From Pedobacter frigiditerrae (GTDB lineage Bacteria; Bacteroidota; Bacteroidia; Sphingobacteriales; Sphingobacteriaceae), in contig NZ_SJSK01000004.1 in the NCBI RefSeq assembly GCF_004331645.1, positions 1 through 64,000 of the forward strand: 64,000 nt of DNA, in the 5' to 3' direction. How positions within the stretch are numbered: position 1 is the stretch's first letter; every line of letters starts with the position of its first letter. The notes beneath the pieces were generated by a model that did no database searches, was not told the origin of the DNA, and worked only from the letters and a program-made list of their open reading frames with translations. Positions 43,016-51,969 of this stretch are shown here, in pieces. The translations under genes and the position numbers were made by a program.

Positions 43016-45580
43016 TTATTTGATCGGAACAATGGTGTAAGATTTTCCCTTCTCTGTTTTAAAGTTAATGGTATAACCATTGTTCGCTTTAAGCACTTGA
43101 AGTTTTGCCTTCGTTTGGTTTTGATAAGGTGTCTGTTCAAAGTTTGGCATTAAGGCATTTGATGTATTTCCTCCTCCATTAGCAATTGCCACTTCTACCA
43201 ATTTCACAGGAATGGGTGTTCTTAATCGGCAGTGGCCACCAATAATAGATTTTATTTTTGCCGTGCTAAGCTTTCCCTTTTCCCAAGTGATGTCTATTTC
43301 GAAATTTCCCCTTGCTTTAATTCCTTTGATTTTACCATTAGGCCAAGCATCAGGTAAGGCTGGCAATAAGCTAATTTCACCTTCGTGGCTTTGCATTAAC
43401 ATTTCTGTAATACCTGCTGTACCACCAAAATTACCATCAATTTGAAATGGTGGATGCGCATCGAAAAGGTTTGGATACGTTCCACCGCCACTCATTTGCG
43501 CTTTGTTTTGTGTAGGATCGATATAATTAAAGGCCGTATTTAAAATCTCGTAAGCGTGATTGCCATCCTTCATTCTTGCCCACCAGTTTATTTTCCAAGC
43601 CATAGACCAACCTGTACTGATATCGCCTCTGTGGATAAGCGTTTGTTTAGCAGCTGCAGCTAGTTCTGGTGTTTGAAGCACCGAAATTTGGTTTCCAGGA
43701 AATAGACCGAATAAATGGGAGATATGTCTGTGTGTATCTTTAGGGTCATCCCAATCGCCATACCATTCTTGCAATTGCCCATATTTACCAATGTGATAAG
43801 GGTATAATTTACTTTTCGCCGTCTCTAGTTTAGCCCTAAATTCAGCATCAATATTTAAAACCCTAGTAGCTTTAATACAATCGTTAAACAGTTCTCTGAT
43901 AATAGACATGTCCATTGTACTTGCCAAACTCAATTGGTATTCCTTGCCTTGTATCTTCACTGTGTTTTCTGGAGAGGTAGAAGGATTGGTAATTAAATAT
44001 CCGCTTTTAGTATCTTTGATGAGCCAGTTTAACAGGAATTGTGCTGCACCTTTCATTAAAGGATAGGCGTCTTTCCCTAAAAAAGCCTTATCGCCTGTAT
44101 ATAGGTAATGTTCCCACAGGTGTGTGCTTAACCAACCACCTGCCATAGGCCAGGCCGACCATCTTGGTGCACCTTTTGGGTCCCAATCATATCCACCAGG
44201 AGGTGATGTTTTTGCCCATAGATCAGAATTGTGATGTGCGGTCCACCCCTCCTTAATAGCATAGTTTACCTTTGCCGTTTTAGCGCCATTTACTGCCAAC
44301 TCTTTCATGAAATCAAATAAGGGTTGATGGCATTCTGAGAGATTGGTGTTTTCTGCCAACCAATAATTCATTTCTGTATTGATATTGGTAGTGTAGTTAC
44401 TACCCCAAGGTGGAATAATTTTATCATTCCAAATTCCCTGTAAATTGGTTGGCCTAGATCCAGGGCGTGAACTGGCAATCATCAAATAACGACCGAATTG
44501 ATAATATAACACTTGCAATTGATGGTCGTTTTTATTTTCCTTGAAATTCAAAAGACGTTCATTGGTGGGGTACTTCACTAATTCTTGATTGCCATCCAAG
44601 TTAAATACAACACGATTAAACAGCTGTTGATAATCATTTTTATGTGTGGCTTTAATTTGGGCAAATGACTTTACAAATGCATTTTGCAGTTTACTTTTAG
44701 CCTCAACAGCAGGGTCTTTTCCTTCAAAACCTGGAGATTTATCAAAACCATTAAAACTGGTTGCCTCAGACAGATATAACGTAACTGAATTTGCGTTTTT
44801 GATTGTCAGTTGATCTCCATTAGCCTTTACGCTACCACCATCTAATTTTACCTTTACATGAATTTCAAAGTTCATCCCCTCTCCTTTTGGGTCTTCATCA
44901 TATGCCACTTGAAAAGGTTCGTAATCACGATTGGCAACATGCTTAGGTGCTTTACCTTTCAACAACAAATAATCATCAGCATTTGTTGAAGTTTTGAAAC
45001 GCAACAAGCTCGAAAGACCTACAGTAAAGTTTAAAGCACCTTTTTGATCAGCTGTTAAATGTACCACCATCATCTTGTCTGGGAAACTGACTAATGTTTC
45101 GCGGCTATAGGTAATGTTTCCTACTTTATAACGGACGGTAGAAAGGGCATCATGAAGATTTAAATCACGACAGTAAGTAGTTGCTACTGTATCTTTCAAA
45201 TCATAATTAATCAATAAATCGCCCAAAGGAAGATACCTAGCCGAATATGGTCCTTGCATTTTTCGCCAAAGTATGGCCGCCTTATTGTAATCGCCTTCAT
45301 ATATAGCTTTCCGCACCTGCGGAAGTACTGTTGGACCATCTGGATTATTACCAGAAATTGGATAACCAGACCATAATGTATTGTCGTTTAACTGATATCT
45401 TTCTTTTTTGATTCCCCCGAAAACCATTGCTCCAGTTTTACCATTACCCAAAGGCAAGGCCTCTTCCCAAACACTCGCTGGGCGATTATACCAAAGCTTT
45501 AAATCTGCTGGTGTTTGCACATTTTGGCTACTAGCGTTAAATGCACAAAAAAATAAGATTAGAAACAGTAATCGATTCAT
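43016..45580 (-). CDS. GH95 alpha-L-fucosidase
   Basis: 854 residues with a signal peptide (cleavage near ASSQ, 19). The N-terminal beta-domain opens with LWYNRPASVWEEALPLGNGKTGAMVFGG, the standard GH95 start. The toroid carries NINTEMNYWLAE, HHNSDLW and DGNFGGTAGITEML. It inverts configuration and typically removes alpha-1,2-linked fucose, complementing the two GH29 enzymes. It lies between the enzyme operon and the fucose-metabolism genes, 66 bp after the SDR stop, and has no operator copy of its own, so it may be read from the fucP promoter. Confidence 0.93.
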   Translation of the reverse strand: MNRLLFLILFFCAFNASSQNVQTPADLKLWYNRPASVWEEALPLGNGKTGAMVFGGIKKERYQLNDNTLWSGYPISGNNPDGPTVLPQVRKAIYEGDYNKAAILWRKMQGPYSARYLPLGDLLINYDLKDTVATTYCRDLNLHDALSTVRYKVGNITYSRETLVSFPDKMMVVHLTADQKGALNFTVGLSSLLRFKTSTNADDYLLLKGKAPKHVANRDYEPFQVAYDEDPKGEGMNFEIHVKVKLDGGSVKANGDQLTIKNANSVTLYLSEATSFNGFDKSPGFEGKDPAVEAKSKLQNAFVKSFAQIKATHKNDYQQLFNRVVFNLDGNQELVKYPTNERLLNFKENKNDHQLQVLYYQFGRYLMIASSRPGSRPTNLQGIWNDKIIPPWGSNYTTNINTEMNYWLAENTNLSECHQPLFDFMKELAVNGAKTAKVNYAIKEGWTAHHNSDLWAKTSPPGGYDWDPKGAPRWSAWPMAGGWLSTHLWEHYLYTGDKAFLGKDAYPLMKGAAQFLLNWLIKDTKSGYLITNPSTSPENTVKIQGKEYQLSLASTMDMSIIRELFNDCIKATRVLNIDAEFRAKLETAKSKLYPYHIGKYGQLQEWYGDWDDPKDTHRHISHLFGLFPGNQISVLQTPELAAAAKQTLIHRGDISTGWSMAWKINWWARMKDGNHAYEILNTAFNYIDPTQNKAQMSGGGTYPNLFDAHPPFQIDGNFGGTAGITEMLMQSHEGEISLLPALPDAWPNGKIKGIKARGNFEIDITWEKGKLSTAKIKSIIGGHCRLRTPIPVKLVEVAIANGGGNTSNALMPNFEQTPYQNQTKAKLQVLKANNGYTINFKTEKGKSYTIVPIK

Positions 45581-45646
45581 AAATAAAGATTAAAAATTTA
45601 GAGAAAATACGCAATCTGCCTTAGGCGTTGCAGGTTTAGCTAGCGT

Positions 45647-46435
45647 TTACTGATTGGCGAGTGCTCGATCTAAATGTACATAACCCCCATCTACATAAAT
45701 CAATTGACCTGTAGTGTGGCTTGACTTTTGGCTTAATAAAAATGCTGTCGTGTTGCCAATTTCTTCGGCTGTGGTCATTCTGTTCTCGAATGGAATTCTA
45801 GAAGTAATCTCTTTTAGCATGGCATCTGGATTGTCTAAAGTTGTAATCCATTTGGCATATTGCGGTGTCCAACATTCTGATACCACAACTGAGTTCACCC
45901 TTATTCCATATTTCAAAAGCTCTACTGCCCACTCTCTGGTTAATGCATTTCTGCCACCATTTGAAGCGGCATAGGCAGAAGTATTTCCCTGACCAGTATC
46001 AGCAGTTTTTGAAGTAATGTTTACGATAGCTCCCTTGCTTTTTTTCAATTCGGGCAAGGCGTGATGTGCCATTAAATAGTAGTGGATTAAATTGCTATGC
46101 AAACTTTGCATGAATTGCTCGTAACTTCCATGTTCCAGTCCAACACCATCATTTAAACCAGCATTATTTACAATGCCATCTATCCTACCAAATTCTTCAA
46201 TTACACTCTTCACGGCCATTTTAGCAGCAACTGGATCACTCAACTCTGCCTGAATGGCAAATGCTTGAACACCATAAGACTGCAATTCTTGTATGGCAAG
46301 TTCATTGTCTTGTTTATTCCTACCAATTACCACAGGGATAGCTCCTTCTGTAGCCAATACTTTTGCAATACCTAAACCAATTCCCTTAGCTCCGCCTGTT
46401 ACAATGATTACTTTATCTTTTAATTCTAAGTTCAT
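45647..46435 (-). CDS. L-fucose-dehydrogenase-like SDR with Asn in place of the catalytic Lys
   Basis: 262 residues. The NAD-binding TGGAKGIG (13-20), NNAG (90-93), Ser142 and Tyr155 are those of the classical SDR fold. The stretch from LVNNAG-like INDG through LIHYYLMAH to GQGNTSAYAAS closely follows the L-fucose dehydrogenase of Burkholderia multivorans. The YxxxK motif reads YAASN: Asn159 stands where Lys is expected (codon AAT). It would oxidise L-fucose to L-fuconolactone if active. It is the last gene of the fucP operon, 181 bp behind the dehydratase. Confidence 0.85.
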   Translation of the reverse strand: MNLELKDKVIIVTGGAKGIGLGIAKVLATEGAIPVVIGRNKQDNELAIQELQSYGVQAFAIQAELSDPVAAKMAVKSVIEEFGRIDGIVNNAGLNDGVGLEHGSYEQFMQSLHSNLIHYYLMAHHALPELKKSKGAIVNITSKTADTGQGNTSAYAASNGGRNALTREWAVELLKYGIRVNSVVVSECWTPQYAKWITTLDNPDAMLKEITSRIPFENRMTTAEEIGNTTAFLLSQKSSHTTGQLIYVDGGYVHLDRALANQ

Positions 46436-46616
46436 TTTTGTTGTTCGATTTTCGTTTCTCGTTGTTCGTTGTCCGTTTGTAGTTTTGTCATCCTAACTTG
46501 TACCGACCCGATAGCTATCGGATTTATATCGACAACTTGTAGAAGGAGACTGATTACTTTTTCTTTATTGATTCAGTTTATGTATCCAAAACTGTTAACT
46601 CAAAACTGATAACTGA
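46436..46616. repeat. Intergenic word array and palindrome
   Basis: Bases 46437-46490 consist of words GTTGTTCG, TTTCGTTTCTCG, GTTGTTCGTTGTCCGTTTG, the same flavour as the array near 62620. Bases 46508-46521 form a perfect 14-bp palindrome CCGATAGCTATCGG. The stretch separates the SDR from the dehydratase inside what otherwise looks like one operon. Confidence 0.55.
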
Positions 46617-48284
46617 TTAAAGACTCACCCCTCTTTTCCAAGGGATAAAATCATCTTGTTCTAGTTGTACTGCCTTCGGAATTTCTTCCCCACTTGCTAC
46701 TGCGATAATGTAACGTAAGATTCGTTCGCCTGCCTGTTCAATGGTTTCTTTACCTGAAATAATGGTACCGCAGTCGATATCTATGATATCGGGCATCTTT
46801 TGCGCCAAAGCTGAATTGGTTGAGATTTTAATTACTGGTGTGATCGGATTGCCTGTTGGGGTTCCCAATCCAGTTGTAAATAAAACAATATTAGCACCAG
46901 CGGCAACTTCTGCCGTTGTACTTTCCACATCACTGCCTGGTGTACAAAGTAGATTTAATCCGGGTTTGCTTACCTTTTCTGGATAATCTAATACGGCAAC
47001 TACGGGAGAATTGCCACCTTTTTTAGCAGCACCGGCTGATTTGATCGCATCGGTGATTAGTCCATCTTTGATGTTACCCGGAGAAGGATTGGCATAAAAA
47101 CCAGAACCGTCTTGTTCTGCCTTTGCATTATAAGTTGTCATTAAATCCATGAACCTTTTGGCAGTACCCTCATCAATGCATCGGTCGCTTAATTCTTGTT
47201 CCACACCACAGAGCTCTGGAAATTCGGCGAGAATTACGGCACCACCCATTGATACCAACAGATCAGAAACATAACCAATTGCAGGATTTGCAGATATTCC
47301 AGAAAAACCATCAGAGCCACCGCATTCCATTCCGATGCAAAGTTTATGGAGCGGTGCAGGTGTTCGTTGCTGTTCATTAACCTTCATCAAACCTGCAAAA
47401 GTTTGTTTTAGCGCATCCTTAAGCATTTGTTGTTCTGTTCCTGAAATCTGTTGTTCCAATACAACCAATGGCTTATCAAAGGTTGCATCTCTTTTATAAA
47501 TTTCATCCATCAAGATACTGGTTTGTGCATGTTGGCAACCCAGTGAAAGTACCGTTGCGCCAGCAACATTAGGATGTGTGATATAGCCTGCCAACAAACC
47601 ACAAAGGGCATCAGAATCTAAACGAATTCCGCCACAACCTAAATCATGTGTTAAAAATTTAATACCATCTATATTAGGGAATACCCGATCAGTAAATGTT
47701 GTGTTAGGCTGTTGATTAAACTCTGTAGCTAAAATATCGTGAACAGATTGTCCGGTTTGGTATAAACCTATCAATTGATCCACTTCTGGCGCCCAACCTT
47801 TTGCTTTTTTATAACCCAATTTTTCAACCAGGGCCTCCTTTAGCACATTTACATTTCTGTTTTCGCAAAAAACCATAGGGATAACTAACCAGTAATTTGC
47901 TGTACCTACACTTCCATCAGCACGGGAAAATCCGTTAAAAGTTAAATTCTCAAATTTTGAAACATCTGGCCTTTGCCATTCAAGCTTACGTTTACCCATG
48001 TTAAAAGGTGCTGCAGCATGATGAATGTTAGCTGTGGTAAGTGCCGAGCCAGCTGGAATAAATGTTGTGGCTTCCCCTACCAAAACTCCATACATGTAAA
48101 GTTGAGCACCTTGTTCTAAATCGGTGGTGCTAAATTTATGCTTACACTGCACATCATCTTTCAGGTAAATAATTTTATCATGAAAATGTACTGGGAAACC
48201 TTTTTCTAAATCTTTTAACGCTACTAATATGTTATCTTTTGGATGAATCTGTAGATAACTTATTTCTGTTTCGATTGTTAACAT
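46617..48284 (-). CDS. UxaA-family dehydratase (candidate L-fuconate dehydratase)
   Basis: 555 residues from the first ATG (MLTIETEISYLQIHPKDNIL); the longer frame begins at TTG and overlaps the mutarotase. It joins the small SAF domain (about 1-100) and the large UxaA domain in one chain. The conserved metal-site segments are THDLGCGG, LSLGCQHAQ and GMECGGSDGFSG. Known members dehydrate altronate or galactarate. Next to FucP, a mutarotase and a fucose-dehydrogenase-like SDR, the probable substrate is L-fuconate; this is inference. It is cytoplasmic and starts 1 bp after the mutarotase stop. Confidence 0.8.
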   Translation of the reverse strand: MLTIETEISYLQIHPKDNILVALKDLEKGFPVHFHDKIIYLKDDVQCKHKFSTTDLEQGAQLYMYGVLVGEATTFIPAGSALTTANIHHAAAPFNMGKRKLEWQRPDVSKFENLTFNGFSRADGSVGTANYWLVIPMVFCENRNVNVLKEALVEKLGYKKAKGWAPEVDQLIGLYQTGQSVHDILATEFNQQPNTTFTDRVFPNIDGIKFLTHDLGCGGIRLDSDALCGLLAGYITHPNVAGATVLSLGCQHAQTSILMDEIYKRDATFDKPLVVLEQQISGTEQQMLKDALKQTFAGLMKVNEQQRTPAPLHKLCIGMECGGSDGFSGISANPAIGYVSDLLVSMGGAVILAEFPELCGVEQELSDRCIDEGTAKRFMDLMTTYNAKAEQDGSGFYANPSPGNIKDGLITDAIKSAGAAKKGGNSPVVAVLDYPEKVSKPGLNLLCTPGSDVESTTAEVAAGANIVLFTTGLGTPTGNPITPVIKISTNSALAQKMPDIIDIDCGTIISGKETIEQAGERILRYIIAVASGEEIPKAVQLEQDDFIPWKRGVSL

Positions 48285-48285
48285 A

Positions 48286-48615
48286 TTATAACTCAAATAT
48301 TTTTTTCATTAAAACCCATTTTTCGTCAGGTGCAGTACCTGGTATTTTCTGTTGATATTTCCACATCAACTCTTCCCATTCTTGAACCTTTGTATTGCCT
48401 AAATCCATTTCTGATTTTCTCTCGAAAAAAAAATCATCATTGGCACGTATGGTCATGAAAAGTTTGGTCCCTGCTCTATATATTTCCATTTCTTGAATGC
48501 CAGCGTCTGTAATACTATTTAATACTGCTGGCCAAACCGCTTCATGGTATTCTTCATATTCCTTAATTAATTGAGGATCGTCTTTAAGTGCTAATGTGAG
48601 TGCAAATTTTTTCAT
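48286..48615 (-). CDS. RhaM-type sugar mutarotase (probably for L-fucose)
   Basis: 109 residues of the L-rhamnose mutarotase fold: EYEEYHEAVWPAVL carries the conserved His, and YRAGTKLFMTIRAND the active-site Tyr/Arg strand; WEELMWKYQQ is typical of the C-terminus. The family interconverts alpha and beta anomers. Its place between FucP and the dehydratase suggests L-fucose as substrate, although the sequence belongs to the RhaM rather than the FucU family. It lies 1 bp from fucP. Confidence 0.88.
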   Translation of the reverse strand: MKKFALTLALKDDPQLIKEYEEYHEAVWPAVLNSITDAGIQEMEIYRAGTKLFMTIRANDDFFFERKSEMDLGNTKVQEWEELMWKYQQKIPGTAPDEKWVLMKKIFEL

Positions 48616-48616
48616 C

Positions 48617-49867
48617 TTAAGCTTGTTTCACTTTATAGGTTTTTGTTGCGTAATATAAAATGACTGCAAAGCATAACAGTGGAACAATGTATGCCTTTTG
48701 AATACTGTTGGTTGCATCAGAGATAAGTCCCATTGCTACTGGAGCTAAAGCGCCACCAATGATAGACATCACAATAAAAGATGCAGCAATTTTTGTTTCT
48801 TCTCCAAGGTCTTTAATGCCAAGCGCAAAAATGGTTGGGAACATGATCGACATGAAAAATGGAACTGCGACTACAGCATATAACGAAACTTCTCCACTAG
48901 TGAAAAGTGCCAAAACCAAAAGCAACATATTGATCAATGCATAAATTGCCAATAGTTTTGGAGCCTTGATATACCGCATTAAAAAGGTACCCAAAAACCT
49001 GCCAGCCATGAAACCAACCATGGCTATAGAACCCCAAATTAATGCAGCATCTTTTTCACTAACTCCATCTACAAACTTGGCATATCGGATAAAAAAACTA
49101 CCAATACCAACCTGAGCACCAACATAAAAGAATTGTGCAATAATTGCCCAACGCGTATGTGAGTGTCTTAACACCTTAGCCGAAAATTTGGTTGGCCCAT
49201 GAATATTATCATCATCTCCTTTAATTTCTGGGATTTTGATAAATGCAAAAAGAATAATCAAAAGGATAACAATAACTGCAATAATCAAGTATGGGATTTT
49301 AACGGTGTTCGCTTCGGTCTGCAAATAAGTATTCAGCTCTGTGGTAGACATTTTATCCAAGGCATCTTTACTGTATTCAATCCCCGATAGGATAAATTGA
49401 CCACCCAAAATTGGGGCTAGAAAAGAGCCTACACCATTAAAGGATTGTGCAAAATTTAAGCGTTGTTCAGAGTTTTCTTTAGGCCCTAGCACTGCGATAT
49501 AGGGATTGGCTACCGTTTCTAAAAACGTAGCTCCACTCGCAATGATGAAAAAGGCACATAAGAAAAACATATAGCTTCTTTCGGTAGCTGCAGGGATAAC
49601 AAGCAAGGCACCAACTGCGTAAAGGCTAAGTCCGAATATGATCCCCTTTTTATAGCCATACTTATGCATGAACAACCCAGCGGGCAATGCCACTAAAAAG
49701 TAAGCCAAGTATACAAAAAGGTCAATTAGCGAAGATTCAGTATCAGTTAGTCTACAGGCCTTTTTTAAATGGGGAATGAGAATGGGATTTATGTTATGTA
49801 ACAGGGCCCAAAGGAAAAATAGAGAAGTTACAAGTATAAACGCAAGTAGGTATTTATTTTTCGACAT
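48617..49867 (-). CDS. fucP: L-fucose:H+ symporter
   Basis: 416 residues and about 12 membrane segments of the MFS FucP family. N-terminal hallmark: FFLWALLHNINPILIPHLKKAC, then FLETVANPYIAVLG and SFNGVGSFLAPILG. The in-frame TTG 27 bp upstream was rejected in favour of ATG (MSKNKYLLAFIL). The transporter imports L-fucose released by the three fucosidases. It is the first gene of the catabolic operon, with an operator copy about 100 bp upstream, and is divergent from the AraC regulator. Confidence 0.92.
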   Translation of the reverse strand: MSKNKYLLAFILVTSLFFLWALLHNINPILIPHLKKACRLTDTESSLIDLFVYLAYFLVALPAGLFMHKYGYKKGIIFGLSLYAVGALLVIPAATERSYMFFLCAFFIIASGATFLETVANPYIAVLGPKENSEQRLNFAQSFNGVGSFLAPILGGQFILSGIEYSKDALDKMSTTELNTYLQTEANTVKIPYLIIAVIVILLIILFAFIKIPEIKGDDDNIHGPTKFSAKVLRHSHTRWAIIAQFFYVGAQVGIGSFFIRYAKFVDGVSEKDAALIWGSIAMVGFMAGRFLGTFLMRYIKAPKLLAIYALINMLLLVLALFTSGEVSLYAVVAVPFFMSIMFPTIFALGIKDLGEETKIAASFIVMSIIGGALAPVAMGLISDATNSIQKAYIVPLLCFAVILYYATKTYKVKQA

Positions 49868-49964
49868 ATAAATTTGGTTTCTAGGTTTGGCCAAATTCTT
49901 TGCTATAGAAAATTCCTTGATCTTTTTTAGGCAAAAGGAAATTTGTTCAGTATAGTTTATATCA

Positions 49965-50041
49965 TTTGGTTAATGCAAAGAAAGAAGTATTCAAATTTAA
50001 ATACTTGCCAAGATTACCCAAATAATCAACAATATTGGCAT
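49965..50041 (-). promoter_or_regulatory. Shared two-part operator, copy 2 (fucP / AraC)
   Basis: TTTGGTTAATGCAAA starts at 49965 and AATAATCAACAATATTGGCAT ends at 50041 (76 bp from start to end). It is placed in the divergent region between fucP and the AraC gene, so it could serve both. In the fucP direction the proximal half overlaps TTTCTTTG, a -7-like box. Confidence 0.65.
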
Positions 50042-50105
50042 TATTATGAAACATTATATAATTTTCCAGTATATTTATTTGACCATTTATAAACTTATTA
50101 ACGAT

Positions 50106-50984
50106 ATGAAACCGCAGCTATTAAAAGTTTCGACCGGGCCTGCCCAATCTTTTAGCGTAAGGAGAGATGTAGTTCCTTACATGAACAACAAGTGGCATTA
50201 TCATCCAGAAGTAGAGCTTATCCATCTCAAAAAAGGAGTAGGAACACAGTTTATTGGAGACAGCATTAAAAGTTTTAGATCAGGAGATATTATAATGGTG
50301 GGCGCACACCTTGCACACTACTGGAGATTTGATGATATTTATTTTAGCGAGCAATCAAAAGCTTGTGCCGATGTAAGAGTAGCTCATTTTAGCGAAAACT
50401 TCTGGGGCGACCAATTCCTCAACCTTCCAGAAAATAAAGCCATTAAAACCTTATTAGAAAATAGCAGAAGAGGACTTCAAGTAAACGGCAAGATTAAGCT
50501 CAAGGTTGCTGATTTACTGGAACAAATGGTAGTAGCCGATGGCACCCACCGAATTCTATTATTATTGGAAGCATTAACACTCATTGCGAACTGTAACCAA
50601 ACCACTAAATTATCTTCCATTGGCTTTAAACAAGACTATGATGAATCGGAAAACTTAAGGATTAATGCTATTTATGATTATACCTTAAAAAACTTCAGAA
50701 GAAAAATACACTTAGAAGAAATTGCTGGCGTAGCAGTTATTAGTCCAAATTCATTTTGCAGATATTTTAAATCTAAAACCCGTAAAACCTATTCTAGGTT
50801 TCTAACTGAGATTAAGGTAGGCCACGCATGTAAACTCTTAATGGAGAATAAATTGAACATGAAACAGCTTTGTTATGAAAGTGGGTTTAATAACTTAGCC
50901 AGTTTTCATAAGTACTTCAAAATCACAACTGGAAAAAGCCCTATGAACTACCAGAAAGAGTTCATGTCTCGTCATAACAACTAG
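50106..50984 (+). CDS. AraC family regulator, probable regulator of the glycan locus
   Basis: 292 residues from the chosen ATG (MKPQLLKVSTGPAQSF); the earlier ATG adds 20 hydrophobic residues not typical of the family. A cupin sensor (WHYHPEVELIHLKKGVGTQFIG, then GAHLAHYWRF) precedes a two-HTH DNA-binding domain (IHLEEIAGVAVISPNSFCRYFKSKT and MKQLCYESGFNNLASFHKYFKIT). It is cytoplasmic. It is the only regulator inside the locus and diverges from fucP across an operator copy. The inducer is probably an intracellular sugar such as fucose, which is inference. Confidence 0.88.
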   Translation: MKPQLLKVSTGPAQSFSVRRDVVPYMNNKWHYHPEVELIHLKKGVGTQFIGDSIKSFRSGDIIMVGAHLAHYWRFDDIYFSEQSKACADVRVAHFSENFWGDQFLNLPENKAIKTLLENSRRGLQVNGKIKLKVADLLEQMVVADGTHRILLLLEALTLIANCNQTTKLSSIGFKQDYDESENLRINAIYDYTLKNFRRKIHLEEIAGVAVISPNSFCRYFKSKTRKTYSRFLTEIKVGHACKLLMENKLNMKQLCYESGFNNLASFHKYFKITTGKSPMNYQKEFMSRHNN

Positions 50985-51059
50985 GTACTTTCTTGACTTC
51001 CCATTTCAATAGAAAGTGGAATAATCATGTTTAACGAATTACTTACAAATCCCTTATAT

Positions 51060-51096
51060 AAAAAACCTCAGGAGCTGATTGCCCATGAGGTTTTTT
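51060..51096. terminator. Bidirectional terminator between AraC and the SusCD operon
   Basis: An 11-bp stem AAAAAACCTCA / TGAGGTTTTTT encloses a 15-nt loop. It lies between the convergent AraC gene and fasciclin gene and works in both directions. Confidence 0.85.
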
Positions 51097-51123
51097 ATTA
51101 ATTAGGTAAGAAGTTATACTTTT

Positions 51124-51915
51124 TTAGTTTAGTACTCCTGGCGCTAAAGAGGCCCCAAAAACATGCACAATACCATTGGTAGCTACATAACCAGCACTTC
51201 TATCATTTGTTCTGTTGTTATGCACAATGGGTGCCTGATCACTGTTATTTAATATTTTCAAGTAGAAATTACCCCCCTCATCAAACCCTTTGCCGGCATT
51301 AAAATAACCTAACATGGTTGATTTTGACAAAACTGCACCGATAGGAAGCATTGATTTTACCGTTTTATTGTTTGCATTCAAGTTATCAAAATTATGTCTG
51401 CCCTCACCAATAAGGTAAAGGAAGTAATTTTTTACATCCTCCTTTGGATAGTCACTCCACTTTGTTGCAGGGCGAGTAACAGGAACACCTGTAGTAGGAT
51501 TTACTGAGGTAACAATAGGGAAATCGAACCATAGACCAGCAGTAGGAATATTACTCGTTGTAGTTACTACGCCATTGGTTGTTCTAGTAGGTAAAATCCT
51601 AACCCCATCATTGTGCAAAAATAGAAAGGTACGGTCTGATTTTTCATATTCGGCTAAATCGATTCCTGCGTATTCCAAGCCCAACTTCATATATTTAAAT
51701 ACAGTATCATTTACACCATTGGCTACTCCTGTACCTGTTGCCCTATCTTGTAGAAACTTACCAGCAGAGATACCAATGTTTGGATCCAGTGTTTTCTTTA
51801 CATAATCGTAGTCTGTTTGGCGGTTTAAACCAAATAATTTTTTACAACTGCTTTGAGTTAATGCAACCAACAACAATAAAATTGCTGGAAACAAGTTATT
51901 TTTTAAAATCTTCAT
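51124..51915 (-). CDS. Fasciclin-like lipoprotein of the SusCD operon
   Basis: 263 residues with a lipobox (LTQSSCKK, Cys24). Segments such as TFLFLHNDGVRILP, KNYFLYLIGEG and the C-terminal NGIVHVFGASLAPGVLN fit a fasciclin (FAS1) fold. It is the third gene behind susC and susD, where loci often encode accessory surface glycan-binding proteins. It may play that part, but the sequence shows no known carbohydrate module. Confidence 0.65.
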   Translation of the reverse strand: MKILKNNLFPAILLLLVALTQSSCKKLFGLNRQTDYDYVKKTLDPNIGISAGKFLQDRATGTGVANGVNDTVFKYMKLGLEYAGIDLAEYEKSDRTFLFLHNDGVRILPTRTTNGVVTTTSNIPTAGLWFDFPIVTSVNPTTGVPVTRPATKWSDYPKEDVKNYFLYLIGEGRHNFDNLNANNKTVKSMLPIGAVLSKSTMLGYFNAGKGFDEGGNFYLKILNNSDQAPIVHNNRTNDRSAGYVATNGIVHVFGASLAPGVLN

Positions 51916-51969
51916 TTTATATCCATTTAATTACTTGCTTGGCAAGTATCATTATCAAATAAACTATTA

